DNA from: Ruficoccus amylovorans | GTDB lineage: Bacteria > Verrucomicrobiota > Verrucomicrobiia > Opitutales > Cerasicoccaceae | DNA: 64,000 bases | Assembly: GCF_014230085.1 (NCBI RefSeq) | Contig: NZ_JACHVB010000020.1 | Location: forward strand, 310,001-374,000 | Reading direction: 5' to 3' | In this document: positions 25,835 through 34,042 of the stretch, piece by piece | How the letters are laid out: every line of letters starts with the position of its first letter | Numbering within the stretch: position 1 is the stretch's first letter | Notes under the pieces: generated by a model | What the model was told of the DNA's origin: nothing | What the model saw: only the letters and a program-made list of their open reading frames with translations | Databases searched by the model: none | Program-made: the position numbers and the translations under genes

Positions 25835-27543
25835 CTAGCCGACTTCGCCCGAAAATGAAAGGCAATTCCCAAGCCGCCAATGACCAGGCTCACCGCCAGA
25901 ATCGACACGCGCCCGCCGAGCGGATTAGGGATAAACAACAACAGCGCCACCAGCAATCCGATAACCAACGCGAACCGGCTCATAATCATCAACTGCAAAC
26001 TGTCATTGGCCTGCCCCACTTCTTTCTCGAAATCGACCGGCTTATGCATGAGCGCGAAAAAATCGTCCACCCGCTGGCGATAAAACGCCGTTTGCGGGAA
26101 AAACATACTCAGGAAAAACGCCCCCGCCCCGGCCACAAACACGCTGAGCGTACGCTCGCCGAAGCTCATCAGTCCGGGGTTGGCGTAGTAGATGAGCGAG
26201 GGGACGACACCCATTGCGACAGAGAACAAACAGGCCCAGGAAGGTGCACGCCGGATAAACAGGCATAGTGTCATCGGGATCGACATTGGCATGCCGATCG
26301 TCGCAGCCAGTCCGATGGCGAAACGGAAGATCCCGGCCTCATTTCCCATCGCCAGATAGCAGGCGATCCCGATAATCAGAAAACCGAAGACGACCGTCAT
26401 CACCCGGCTCCAGCGCAGCAGGACATCCTCCGGCGGTAGCGGACGCTTCAGTAGCCCGAAGATGAAGGGAACGATGTTGCGGATCAGGATGGCGACATTG
26501 CCGTTGAGCCCGCTGTCCACCGAGCTCATCGTCGCCGCGAACATGGCCACGACCATCATGCCAATTAACCCCGTGGGCAGCATTTTCAGCGCAATGACCG
26601 CGAAGGCTGCCTCCTCGGGCTTGGGCATGCCCGAGGCCATCACCTCTTCCGGGAAAAGCATTCGCGCCGACATCGGCGGAATAAACCAGAGCATCGTCCC
26701 AATGACCGTCAGCACGCCGGTCAGGATGGCCGCCTTGGTGGCCGAGCGCCCCTCCTTGACCGAGAAGTACCGCGTGCTCTGCATCATCGAAGTCATCCCG
26801 ATAAACTGGATGAAGAAAATCGAGACCAGCCACTCCAAGGTGTAGTCGTTGTTCAGGTCGGAGCCATCGGGCTTGATAAAGGCGAAGGCGTCGCTCAGCC
26901 CCTGCGCTTTTATCTCGGAGAAAAATCCGCCAATGCCACCGAAATGAATCAGGCACAATACGGTCAGCAGAATCGTCATGGTAAACATGACCAGCCCCTG
27001 AATAAAGTCGGCGGACAGTACCGCCCAGCGCCCGCCCAGTGTGGAGTAGAACAGCACGGTCAGCCCGAGCGCGGGGATGGTCAGCATGAGGGGAACGGAG
27101 AAACATGTCGCCGCGAAGATCGACAGCCCGAGTAGCCAAAGCCCGGCTGTCAGCACGGAGAGAAAGACGCCTATCACGGCGAAGACCTGCTCGGTCACCG
27201 GACCGAAACGGCTTCGCAGCGCCTCCGGAAATGTCGTCACCCGTAGTTGGCGGAACATCCTCCCGAGGAAGAAAACATGGAAGACATACGCCGCGATGCT
27301 GCCGAAGTAAATCGCCAGGACGCTCCACCCGGCCATGTAGGCGGCGCCTCCATTACCAGTAAACGTCAGCGCGCTGATGCCACTCATGAAGGAGCTCATC
27401 CCCACGATCCACCAGGTTCCCCGCGAGCCGCTTCGGAAGAAGTCGCTCGTGTCGGTATTGAGCTTCTTGCAGGCCGGACCGACGGCAAGAATCACCAACA
27501 GATAAACACCAATAACAATATACTCTACGACCTGGTTTTGCAT
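25831..27543 (-). CDS. Sodium/solute symporter (SSS family)
   Basis: A 570-residue inner-membrane protein with about 13-14 hydrophobic helices, of the SSS family that includes sugar, proline and pantothenate symporters. The N-terminal part shows the family pattern SDFFRSGSRGTWWIVGMSSFMSG, ALTFTGNGGAAY and FPEALRSRFG. Transport of a mono- or oligosaccharide with Na+ fits the neighbouring sugar genes. ATG 27543 (MQNQVVEYIVIGVYLL) is preferred to an in-frame TTG at 27552. Its end overlaps the AraC gene by four bases. Confidence 0.93.
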   Translation of the reverse strand: MQNQVVEYIVIGVYLLVILAVGPACKKLNTDTSDFFRSGSRGTWWIVGMSSFMSGISALTFTGNGGAAYMAGWSVLAIYFGSIAAYVFHVFFLGRMFRQLRVTTFPEALRSRFGPVTEQVFAVIGVFLSVLTAGLWLLGLSIFAATCFSVPLMLTIPALGLTVLFYSTLGGRWAVLSADFIQGLVMFTMTILLTVLCLIHFGGIGGFFSEIKAQGLSDAFAFIKPDGSDLNNDYTLEWLVSIFFIQFIGMTSMMQSTRYFSVKEGRSATKAAILTGVLTVIGTMLWFIPPMSARMLFPEEVMASGMPKPEEAAFAVIALKMLPTGLIGMMVVAMFAATMSSVDSGLNGNVAILIRNIVPFIFGLLKRPLPPEDVLLRWSRVMTVVFGFLIIGIACYLAMGNEAGIFRFAIGLAATIGMPMSIPMTLCLFIRRAPSWACLFSVAMGVVPSLIYYANPGLMSFGERTLSVFVAGAGAFFLSMFFPQTAFYRQRVDDFFALMHKPVDFEKEVGQANDSLQLMIMSRFALVIGLLVALLLFIPNPLGGRVSILAVSLVIGGLGIAFHFRAKSAR

Positions 27544-27552
27544 GGAAGGCAA

Positions 27553-27725
27553 CGAAACAAAGGGTTCGCACTGATTCTGAAGCCGCGCCCCTCAAAGACA
27601 AGTCAAGCAACCTCTCACGATAGTAACCTCAACGACCAAGCTGTCACCCCTAATAAGGCCCCACGCGCACGTTATTGTTACCTTTCTGGTGGGCAGATGG
27701 CATCGCGGCTTCGTCCCGGCGCGGT
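27553..27725. promoter_or_regulatory. Divergent promoter region between symporter and oxidoreductase
   Basis: A 170-base interval between divergently transcribed genes of the same locus. It must contain both promoters and is a likely target of the two AraC proteins. I could not identify convincing boxes by eye. Confidence 0.4.
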
Positions 27726-28964
27726 ATGCTGGTCACAGTGAATACTCCCCATCAGCCCCCGATACGTGTCGGTATAATTGGTGTATCCGGCTATGCCGGA
27801 TTGCTCGCTGACTGTGTTCAGCGGCATGTCGATGCCGGTCACGCGCACTGGATAGCCGCCGCCGGATTAAAGACCCCGGCAGACATCGCCCGTTGCGAAA
27901 TCCTCGCCCGTCAGGGAGCGCATATTCACACCGACTGGCGGGAATTGATCGACCAACACGCCGGGCAGCTCGACCTGCTCATGATTCCGACCGCGATCCA
28001 TGTTCACCGGGAGATGACGGAATACGCCTTGGCCCGGGGTCTGCGGGTTTTTATGGAAAAGCCGCTCGCGGCGACCTATGCCGACGCGCGCGCCATCTGC
28101 GAAGCCAACCGCCTCAGCCAGGGTGAGCTTGTTATCGGCTACCAGAATCTTTATTGTGAGAGCACCCACCAGATAAAGAGGTATATCCTCGAAGGACGGC
28201 TCGGGAAAATCCAGTCCATGCGCGCACTTGCACTGTGGCCCCGCCCCGCCTCCTACTACAGTCGCAATGGCTGGGCCGGACGCCTGAGCACCGGAGGCAA
28301 GCCGGTTAACGATTCGCCCGTCAACAACGCTCTCGCCCACCACATCAACCTGCTGCTTTTCTGGGCCGGAAGCCGTCCGCTGGAAACCGCCCATGTGGAA
28401 GCCATTGAGGGTTCACTCTACCGCGCTCGCGACATCGAGAGCTTCGACACGGCGAGCCTGCGCATTTCCACCGGTCAGGATTACCCGCTGGAGTTTCACG
28501 GCTCGCATAGCACCCGCGAGATATTTAACCCCGAACTGCATATCCTCGGCAGCCGTGGCAACGTCCGGTGGAAAACCGACCAGAGCATCCATATCGAAAC
28601 GCCGACAGGTCGCGAAGTCCTGTCGCTGCCTCCAGCCCCCGAGCTACGAGATTACACAGTTTCGCAATTGATGCGTTGGGCGGCTGGAGAAAAAATCCTT
28701 TGCTGCACCCCCGGGCAGGCGCTTGAGCAAACCCACGTCGTCGATCTGATTCACCGGCACCTGCCGATTCGGCGCATTCCGGACCGCTTTATCGATATGG
28801 ACGAGGGCCAGCCAGTTGTCGAAGGGCTACCGCAAGCGTTTCAACGCCGTTACCTCGAAGGCGGTTGCCTCCGGGCTGGTGACACCCCCTGGGCTGAATC
28901 GCCCGCCCTCGCGCTTCCGGCGGAAAAAAAATCTGCTTCCCTCGCTGATGTCGCACAGGGTTAA
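27726..28964 (+). CDS. Gfo/Idh/MocA-family oxidoreductase
   Basis: A 412-residue cytoplasmic NAD(P)-dependent dehydrogenase. The Rossmann nucleotide motif is at the start (RVGIIGVSGYAGLLA), and the EKPLA motif characteristic of the family follows near residue 105. Family members oxidise or reduce sugars, inositols and their derivatives. The gene is divergent from the symporter, suggesting that it acts on the imported sugar. ATG 27726 and GTG 27738 are both possible starts. The C-terminal 60 residues have no recognised domain. Confidence 0.9.
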   Translation: MLVTVNTPHQPPIRVGIIGVSGYAGLLADCVQRHVDAGHAHWIAAAGLKTPADIARCEILARQGAHIHTDWRELIDQHAGQLDLLMIPTAIHVHREMTEYALARGLRVFMEKPLAATYADARAICEANRLSQGELVIGYQNLYCESTHQIKRYILEGRLGKIQSMRALALWPRPASYYSRNGWAGRLSTGGKPVNDSPVNNALAHHINLLLFWAGSRPLETAHVEAIEGSLYRARDIESFDTASLRISTGQDYPLEFHGSHSTREIFNPELHILGSRGNVRWKTDQSIHIETPTGREVLSLPPAPELRDYTVSQLMRWAAGEKILCCTPGQALEQTHVVDLIHRHLPIRRIPDRFIDMDEGQPVVEGLPQAFQRRYLEGGCLRAGDTPWAESPALALPAEKKSASLADVAQG

Positions 28965-29025
28965 CCGGCGACCGGGCCGCACATCGGCCACTACATCCAA
29001 GATTCCGCTTGCCCACTAGGGTTGG

Positions 29026-29043
29026 CGGCGTTGCGCCGTTTTT
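29026..29043 (+). terminator. Short intrinsic terminator
   Basis: CGGCG (29026-29030), loop TTG, CGCCG (29034-29038), followed by TTTTT. It lies about 60 bases after the oxidoreductase stop. Confidence 0.5.
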
Positions 29044-29150
29044 AGCGAAGCACTCGCAAGGACATTGCGTGTCAATAAATCACGTGACAAGAAAGGCCAA
29101 TCCGTCTCGATTCCAGTGCTGGAGCCGACTGACGGCGGTGAAAGATTATC

Positions 29151-30602
29151 TTGCCAAGCCGATTTAGCGGTCCTCAAGTAAGCACTGTGACCCCAACCAC
29201 CCCACATACCCCAACGGCGGTTCCGCAGGGAGTTCCCGCCAGCGAATTCGAACGCGAACCGGTCCCGGCCAACAAGCTCAAGGGAGCGAACAAGTTCTGG
29301 GGCATGTACGCCGGTGAGCACGCCGCGGGGACCGAGTTCATGATCGGACCGTTGTTCCTGCTCAACGGCGTGAGCCTTCAGAACATTTTCCTCGGGCTGC
29401 TCGTGGGTAACTTTCTGGCCGTGCTTTCGTGGCGCTACGTCTGCGCTCCCATTGCCGCGCGGGCGCGGTTGACGCTCTATTACCAACTGGAGAAAATCGC
29501 CGGAGGCTCGCTGACCAAGGTTTACAACCTCGCCAATGGTGTGCTGTTCTGCTTCCTGGCCGGAGCGATGGTCACGGTCTCGGCCACCGCGGTCGGGATG
29601 CCGCTGAACATCCCCATGCCCGCGGCCACCGACATGTTCCCGACGAGCCTCTCGTTTGTGGTCATCGTGCTCGTGGTCGGGCTCGTCATCGCGGTCGTCG
29701 CCAGCTACGGGTACGAGACAGTGGCGCGCTTCGCCAACGTCGCCTCGCCGTGGATGATCCTCGTCTTTTTCGCCTGCGGCGTCATCGCCCTCAAAGAGCT
29801 GGGCGTGACCAACTGGTCCACCCTCGAACAAGTCTGGACCGAATCCACCATCTTCGCCCAGAACGGCAGCGACCAGACCCGGATGGGCTTCTGGAGCGTG
29901 ACGTTCTTCGCCTGGTTCTGCAACTCGGCCATGAACGTCGGCATGGCGGACCTGTCCGTCTTCCGCTTTGCCAAAAAGCCCAGCTACGGCTGGGCCAGCT
30001 CGGCGGGTGTATACGTCGGGCACTACATGGCGTGGATCGCCGCCGCTCTCATGCTGGCCGCGCAGATCAAGCTCAATCAGGACGCCACGCCCATCCCCGG
30101 CCGGATGGCCAGCAACGTGGCCGGACTGGCCGGGATCGTCTGCGTCATCGTAGCCGGCTGGACCACCGCCAACCCAACCATTTACCGCGCCGGACTCGCC
30201 TTCCAGGCTATGGTCCCCAAAGCCTCGCGCTTCAAGGTCACGCTGGCCGCGGGCATGGTGGCCACGCTGGCCGGAGTCTTCCCCGCGCTTGCCTGGAAAC
30301 TGCTCGGCTTCGTGGGGCTTTACGGCACTATTCTCGCGCCGGTCGGGGCCGTCATCTTCGTGGACTGGTACTTCGTCCGCCGCCAGAACCCCGAGGCCCT
30401 CTACAACGCCGAACCTGCCAGCAGCTTCAGCCTGAGCGTGCTTGCGGCCTGGGTTATCCCTGTTGGAATTGCGCTCTATTTCATGCACTTCCAGGGCATA
30501 TCCTCCTGGTTCCTGCCCTTGCCGACATGGATTGCCTGCGCGGTGATCTATTACCTGCTTTCGGCCAAAAACCGCGCTTCACGCGCCCTCCCCGTCGCCT
30601 GA
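29151..30602 (+). CDS. NCS1-family (cytosine/purine permease-like) transporter
   Basis: A 483-residue inner-membrane protein with about 12 helices and a 40-residue Pro/Thr-rich cytoplasmic N-terminus. The pattern FWGMYAGEHAAGTEFMIGP in the first helix, and the overall hydropathy, match the NCS1 nucleobase/allantoin/hydantoin permease family. The substrate cannot be told. The start is taken as TTG 29151, which has GGTGA nine bases upstream; GTG 29187 in frame is an alternative. A 64-residue membrane protein follows 20 bases after its stop. Confidence 0.88.
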   Translation: MPSRFSGPQVSTVTPTTPHTPTAVPQGVPASEFEREPVPANKLKGANKFWGMYAGEHAAGTEFMIGPLFLLNGVSLQNIFLGLLVGNFLAVLSWRYVCAPIAARARLTLYYQLEKIAGGSLTKVYNLANGVLFCFLAGAMVTVSATAVGMPLNIPMPAATDMFPTSLSFVVIVLVVGLVIAVVASYGYETVARFANVASPWMILVFFACGVIALKELGVTNWSTLEQVWTESTIFAQNGSDQTRMGFWSVTFFAWFCNSAMNVGMADLSVFRFAKKPSYGWASSAGVYVGHYMAWIAAALMLAAQIKLNQDATPIPGRMASNVAGLAGIVCVIVAGWTTANPTIYRAGLAFQAMVPKASRFKVTLAAGMVATLAGVFPALAWKLLGFVGLYGTILAPVGAVIFVDWYFVRRQNPEALYNAEPASSFSLSVLAAWVIPVGIALYFMHFQGISSWFLPLPTWIACAVIYYLLSAKNRASRALPVA

Positions 30603-30622
30603 CCCCCAGCCCCCTCAGCCAT

Positions 30623-30817
30623 ATGTACAGCTTTGCCAAAATCGCCGCCCGCCTGGGGCTCCTGCTCACGCTCACCCCTTGCCTGCTCTACCTTTTCGAC
30701 CTGATCGACCTGGGCACCGTCAAGCTCCTGATGATCGTCGGCATGGTCCTGTGGTTCGCCTGCTCGCCCGTCGTCCAGCACATCAACGAAAAACGCTCCG
30801 GCGGGGACGGCCTCTAG
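30623..30817 (+). CDS. Small two-helix membrane protein paired with NCS1 permease
   Basis: A 64-residue protein (MYSFAKIAARLG start) with two hydrophobic segments (GLLLTLTPCLLYLFDLI and VKLLMIVGMVLWFACSPVV) and a charged C-terminus (INEKRSGGDGL). It begins 20 bases after the NCS1 gene in the same orientation, so it is likely co-transcribed and may be an accessory subunit. It is shorter than the usual length cut-off for gene calling. No family is recognised. Confidence 0.72.
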   Translation: MYSFAKIAARLGLLLTLTPCLLYLFDLIDLGTVKLLMIVGMVLWFACSPVVQHINEKRSGGDGL

Positions 30818-30976
30818 CGCGGTGCCATGCTCAGAGGGGGCATAAAAGCCCTTGTCTGTGCCGTCGGAAAACATCAGCGGTCCGCGTTTTTTTGTAAATA
30901 CTCGCTAAATACCCGGAAAGACCGACCAAGTTACATTGACGGCAGAGAGCTTTTAATAATCTTTTAAAGGGATCGC

Positions 30977-31861
30977 ATGATTAAGGTCCCTCCACCCCAG
31001 TTTTCCTCAGAGACCCTGCGACTTTCCGTCTGCCTGGCCTACTGCCTGAGCTGGGAGATTGCCGGAAAGATGCTGCGCGAAAACTGGTCGAGGTTGCGAG
31101 CCGTCTGGCAATCGCTCGACGCTCTCAAGCCCGAAGACCGCCGCCTGATCGAACTCTACGAGGAGTTCGCCCCGACCGTCAGCGAGGAGCGCTACCTCAC
31201 CCATCGCATCGAGAAACTCGTCCCCACCAGCAAATCCCGTCAGACCCTGGCCCTCTGGATGCTCAGTTGCCTGCCCGACGAACTGGAAAAAGCCGCCGCC
31301 CGCCACCCGCTCATCCGCGACTGGCTCTCTCCGACCGAGCGCAGCCTGCCCTTCCGCCTGCTGCGTCGCCCCAAAGCAGCGTCCGGCCAAAGTGCGGAAG
31401 AACTCTTCCCGGCCGAATCCGAACGCGAGGAGGACTTCGCGCAATTTCTGGCCATGCCGGGTTTTGAAAAAATCTTCGAACACTACTGGCACCAACCCCC
31501 GAAAAACCGCACAAACCGGCTCACCCGCGCACTCGTCACCGTCGCCGCCATCCTCTCGCACTTTTTCACTCCCCAGCAGTTTAAACGAGGCTCGGCCCTG
31601 CGCGCCCACCTCAAAGGTGTCTGCCACTTTTCCGACGCCACGGTGGACGAGCTGTGCGACATCGCCCGCAAGCTCGAATCCCACTGGTACCAGACCGCCG
31701 ACCTCGCCTACCGGCTGCTCGTGGACACCCGTCCGCGCGACCGCCTCAACATCGCCGAGATGATCCGCACCCTCGACCTCGACGAACGCACCACCGACGA
31801 GGACCGCAAGACCTTCCACGAAGTCCTCGACCTCGCCAGCGGCCAGGGCGACCAGGCATGA
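30977..31861 (+). CDS. Conserved-looking protein of unknown function
   Basis: A 294-residue, highly charged, predicted all-helical soluble protein. No family is recognised. The start ATG 30977 is supported by AAAGGGA with suitable spacing. A central segment (about residues 115-160) is Arg/Ser/Glu-rich and may be a linker. Codon use is like that of the neighbours. It stands alone between the permease operon and cimA. Confidence 0.7.
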   Translation: MIKVPPPQFSSETLRLSVCLAYCLSWEIAGKMLRENWSRLRAVWQSLDALKPEDRRLIELYEEFAPTVSEERYLTHRIEKLVPTSKSRQTLALWMLSCLPDELEKAAARHPLIRDWLSPTERSLPFRLLRRPKAASGQSAEELFPAESEREEDFAQFLAMPGFEKIFEHYWHQPPKNRTNRLTRALVTVAAILSHFFTPQQFKRGSALRAHLKGVCHFSDATVDELCDIARKLESHWYQTADLAYRLLVDTRPRDRLNIAEMIRTLDLDERTTDEDRKTFHEVLDLASGQGDQA

Positions 31862-31953
31862 GAAGAGGACAGCCCCTGCCCTCTAAATAAAGTCGCGGCC
31901 ATCTCCCCCCGATTATTCTATGCATTTACGCCTCCGGGGCTTCTTTTTTTTAA

Positions 31954-31979
31954 CCACAGAGGGCACAGGGAACACAGAG
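31954..31979 (+). repeat. Quasi-periodic CACAGAG element
   Basis: Three successive variants of a CACAGAG-type unit (CCACAGAG, GGCACAGG, GAACACAGAG) in non-coding DNA between the unknown gene and cimA. It resembles the CGCAGAG element at 2959 and the CGCAAAG element at 60275. Confidence 0.5.
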
Positions 31980-32067
31980 TTTTCCCCAACCCATGTCGGG
32001 AATATTTTTCAAGCAGAGATCAGGGAGGGCGGACTGCGCCCGGCGGGACGAAGCACCGCCCCGGCTT

Positions 32068-33663
32068 TTACCGAGCGATGCCGTCACCGTTGTCGAGCAG
32101 GAGCTTGTACTCGTAGGAGTCGAGCAGGGCTTCCCAGGAGGCTTCGATGATGTCGTCGGAAGCGCCCACCGTGCCCCAGATTTCGCTGCCGTCGGTGGAC
32201 TCGATCTGCACGCGGATGATGGAGTCGGCCCCCTGTTTGCCGTCGAGGATGCGGACCTTGAAGTCGGTCAGGCGCACGCTGTTTATCTGCGGGTAAACCT
32301 GCTCCAGCGCCTTGCGGATGGCCAGGTCGAGCGCGCCGACCGGGCCGGTAGCCTCGGCCACGGTGTGGTACACCTCGCCGTTGATGCGCAGTTTGACCGA
32401 GGCTTCGGAGGTCAGTTCGTCCTTCCACTCGCCGTGAACGTCGATCACGCGGTAGTGGATGACTTCGAAATGGTCGGGCTTGTTTTTAAGGAAACGCGCC
32501 AGCATGAGCCGGAACGAGGCATCGGCCGCCTCGTACTCGTAGCCCCGGTATTCGAGAGCCTTGAGCTCGTCGAGAAACTCCTTCATGCGCGGCGACTTCG
32601 GATCGACATCGAAGCCCATTTCGTTCGCCTTCATCATGACCGAAGAGCGCCCGGACATGTCCGAGACAAGCACGCGGGTGCGGTTGCCGACGGCCTCGGG
32701 GCGGATATGCTCGTAGGAGTGCTTGACCTTGTTCACCGCGTCGGCGTGGACCCCGCCCTTGTGGACAAAGGAGGCCGCCCCGACGAAGGGCGCGCGGATG
32801 TCGGGCCGCAGGTTGGCCATCTCATCGACGAAAAGCGAAATGTCGCGCAGCTTGTTCAGCTTCGGGGCGCAGTTGACCTCGTAGCCGAGCTTGAGGGAAA
32901 GGTTGGCGATGATGCTGGTCAGGTTGGCGTTGCCGTTGCGCTCGCCAAAGCCGTTCATCGTCCCCTGCACGATGCACGCGCCCTCGCGCACCCCGGCCAG
33001 GCTCAGAGCCACACCCAGTCCGCAGTCGTTGTGGCAGTGCATGCCGACCTTCGCGTCCGGAAAGCGTGTGACCACGGTTTTTACCACCTCGGCGACCTCG
33101 TGGACCATCATGCCGCCGTTGGTGTCGCAGAGCGTAAGGAAGTCCGCCCCGCCCCGCTTCGCCGCTTCCAGCGTGCTCAGCGCGTAGTCGGGGTTGTCCT
33201 TGTACCCGTCGAAAAAGTGCTCGGCGTCGTAGTGGACTTCGCGCCCGGCGGCCTTGAGGTGGCGGACGGTGTCCTCGATCATCGCGAGGTTTTCCTCCGC
33301 CGTGGTGCGGATGACCTCCGTCACATGCAGCAGCCAGGTTTTTCCAAAAATCGTCACCACCGGCGTCTCCGCCTGAAGCAGCAGGGCCACCTGAGGGTCT
33401 TCCTCGACGGAGACATTGGCGCGGCGGGTGGAGCCGAAGGCCGCGATCTTCGCATGGGTCAGCTCCAGCGCCTTGGCCTGCTGGAAAAAGTCCACGTCAC
33501 GCGGGTTCGAGCCGGGCCAGCCGCCCTCGATGTAGTCCACGCCGAACTGGTCAAGCTTTTCGGCCACCCGCAGCTTGGCCGAGACAGAGAAGGAAACGCC
33601 TTCGCCCTGCGTGCCGTCGCGCAGGGTCGTGTCATAGATAAAAACGTTGGATTTCGGGTTCAT
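32068..33663 (-). CDS. cimA: (R)-citramalate synthase
   Basis: A 531-residue cytoplasmic enzyme that condenses pyruvate and acetyl-CoA to citramalate, giving a threonine-independent route to 2-oxobutyrate and isoleucine. The HMGL-like TIM barrel starts with YDTTLRDGTQGEGVSFS and includes GMHCHNDCGLGVA and the metal site HKGGVHADAV. The C-terminal 130 residues form the LeuA-type allosteric domain, usually sensing isoleucine. Length and the YDTTLRDG..EGVSFS opening fit CimA rather than 2-isopropylmalate synthase. ATG 33663 gives this opening. It is in the same orientation as thrC, 380 bases away. Confidence 0.92.
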   Translation of the reverse strand: MNPKSNVFIYDTTLRDGTQGEGVSFSVSAKLRVAEKLDQFGVDYIEGGWPGSNPRDVDFFQQAKALELTHAKIAAFGSTRRANVSVEEDPQVALLLQAETPVVTIFGKTWLLHVTEVIRTTAEENLAMIEDTVRHLKAAGREVHYDAEHFFDGYKDNPDYALSTLEAAKRGGADFLTLCDTNGGMMVHEVAEVVKTVVTRFPDAKVGMHCHNDCGLGVALSLAGVREGACIVQGTMNGFGERNGNANLTSIIANLSLKLGYEVNCAPKLNKLRDISLFVDEMANLRPDIRAPFVGAASFVHKGGVHADAVNKVKHSYEHIRPEAVGNRTRVLVSDMSGRSSVMMKANEMGFDVDPKSPRMKEFLDELKALEYRGYEYEAADASFRLMLARFLKNKPDHFEVIHYRVIDVHGEWKDELTSEASVKLRINGEVYHTVAEATGPVGALDLAIRKALEQVYPQINSVRLTDFKVRILDGKQGADSIIRVQIESTDGSEIWGTVGASDDIIEASWEALLDSYEYKLLLDNGDGIAR

Positions 33664-33941
33664 TGAAAGAAGCAAAAATAAAGGGTAATGAAAAAACGCG
33701 TTCAATGGGCAGCCAACGCCGCCCGCCGTGAGCTTTTTGCCCTGCCCGGAAATCCCTTCCGTAAAGTCACATGCCAACCTTGGCCCGGAAAGGATCCCGG
33801 GCTACCGAATTCGCGCAATGGCGAGGGTTGTGACGATAAACTGCATGCGAAAACCAATAAATGAAAACGCCTTTCCCCCGCCGCGCAACGTTTTATTTCG
33901 GGCCTGCCCGGCGTCAGTGAAGCGCCAAAGCCGGTCCGGCT
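33664..33941. other. cimA upstream region
   Basis: Non-coding. The minus-strand promoter of cimA must lie here. I see no riboswitch, T-box or leader peptide rich in Ile. Confidence 0.35.
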
Positions 33942-34034
33942 GGACCAGCAATCAGGGGTAGCGGCCTTTCTGGACGCGTAGGGCGAAGCCCCTCAGTGTC
34001 CTGTGCGGTCACGCACTTGGGGGCGGCGGAGCCC
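33942..34034. repeat. Hairpin-rich repeat, copy 1
   Basis: About 90 bases highly similar to 35694-35797: both start GGAC(C/T)AGC(A/G)ATCAGGGG, continue with TAGCGGCCTTT, TGGACGCGTAGG and GCGAAGCCCCTCAG, then a GTGCGG/CACGCAC hairpin. This copy lies just after the thrC stop codon, between thrC and cimA. Confidence 0.75.
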
Positions 34035-34042
34035 TCAAAGAG

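Noticed and set aside
29429-30622. Upstream part of a long alternate frame through the NCS1 gene
   Set aside because: Arg/His/Pro-rich out-of-frame translation. Only its last 64 codons (from 30623) lie outside the permease gene and look like a real membrane protein.
31993-33666. 557-codon open frame antisense to cimA
   Set aside because: Shadow of cimA; the Val/Gly/Asp/His-rich composition is typical of antisense translation.
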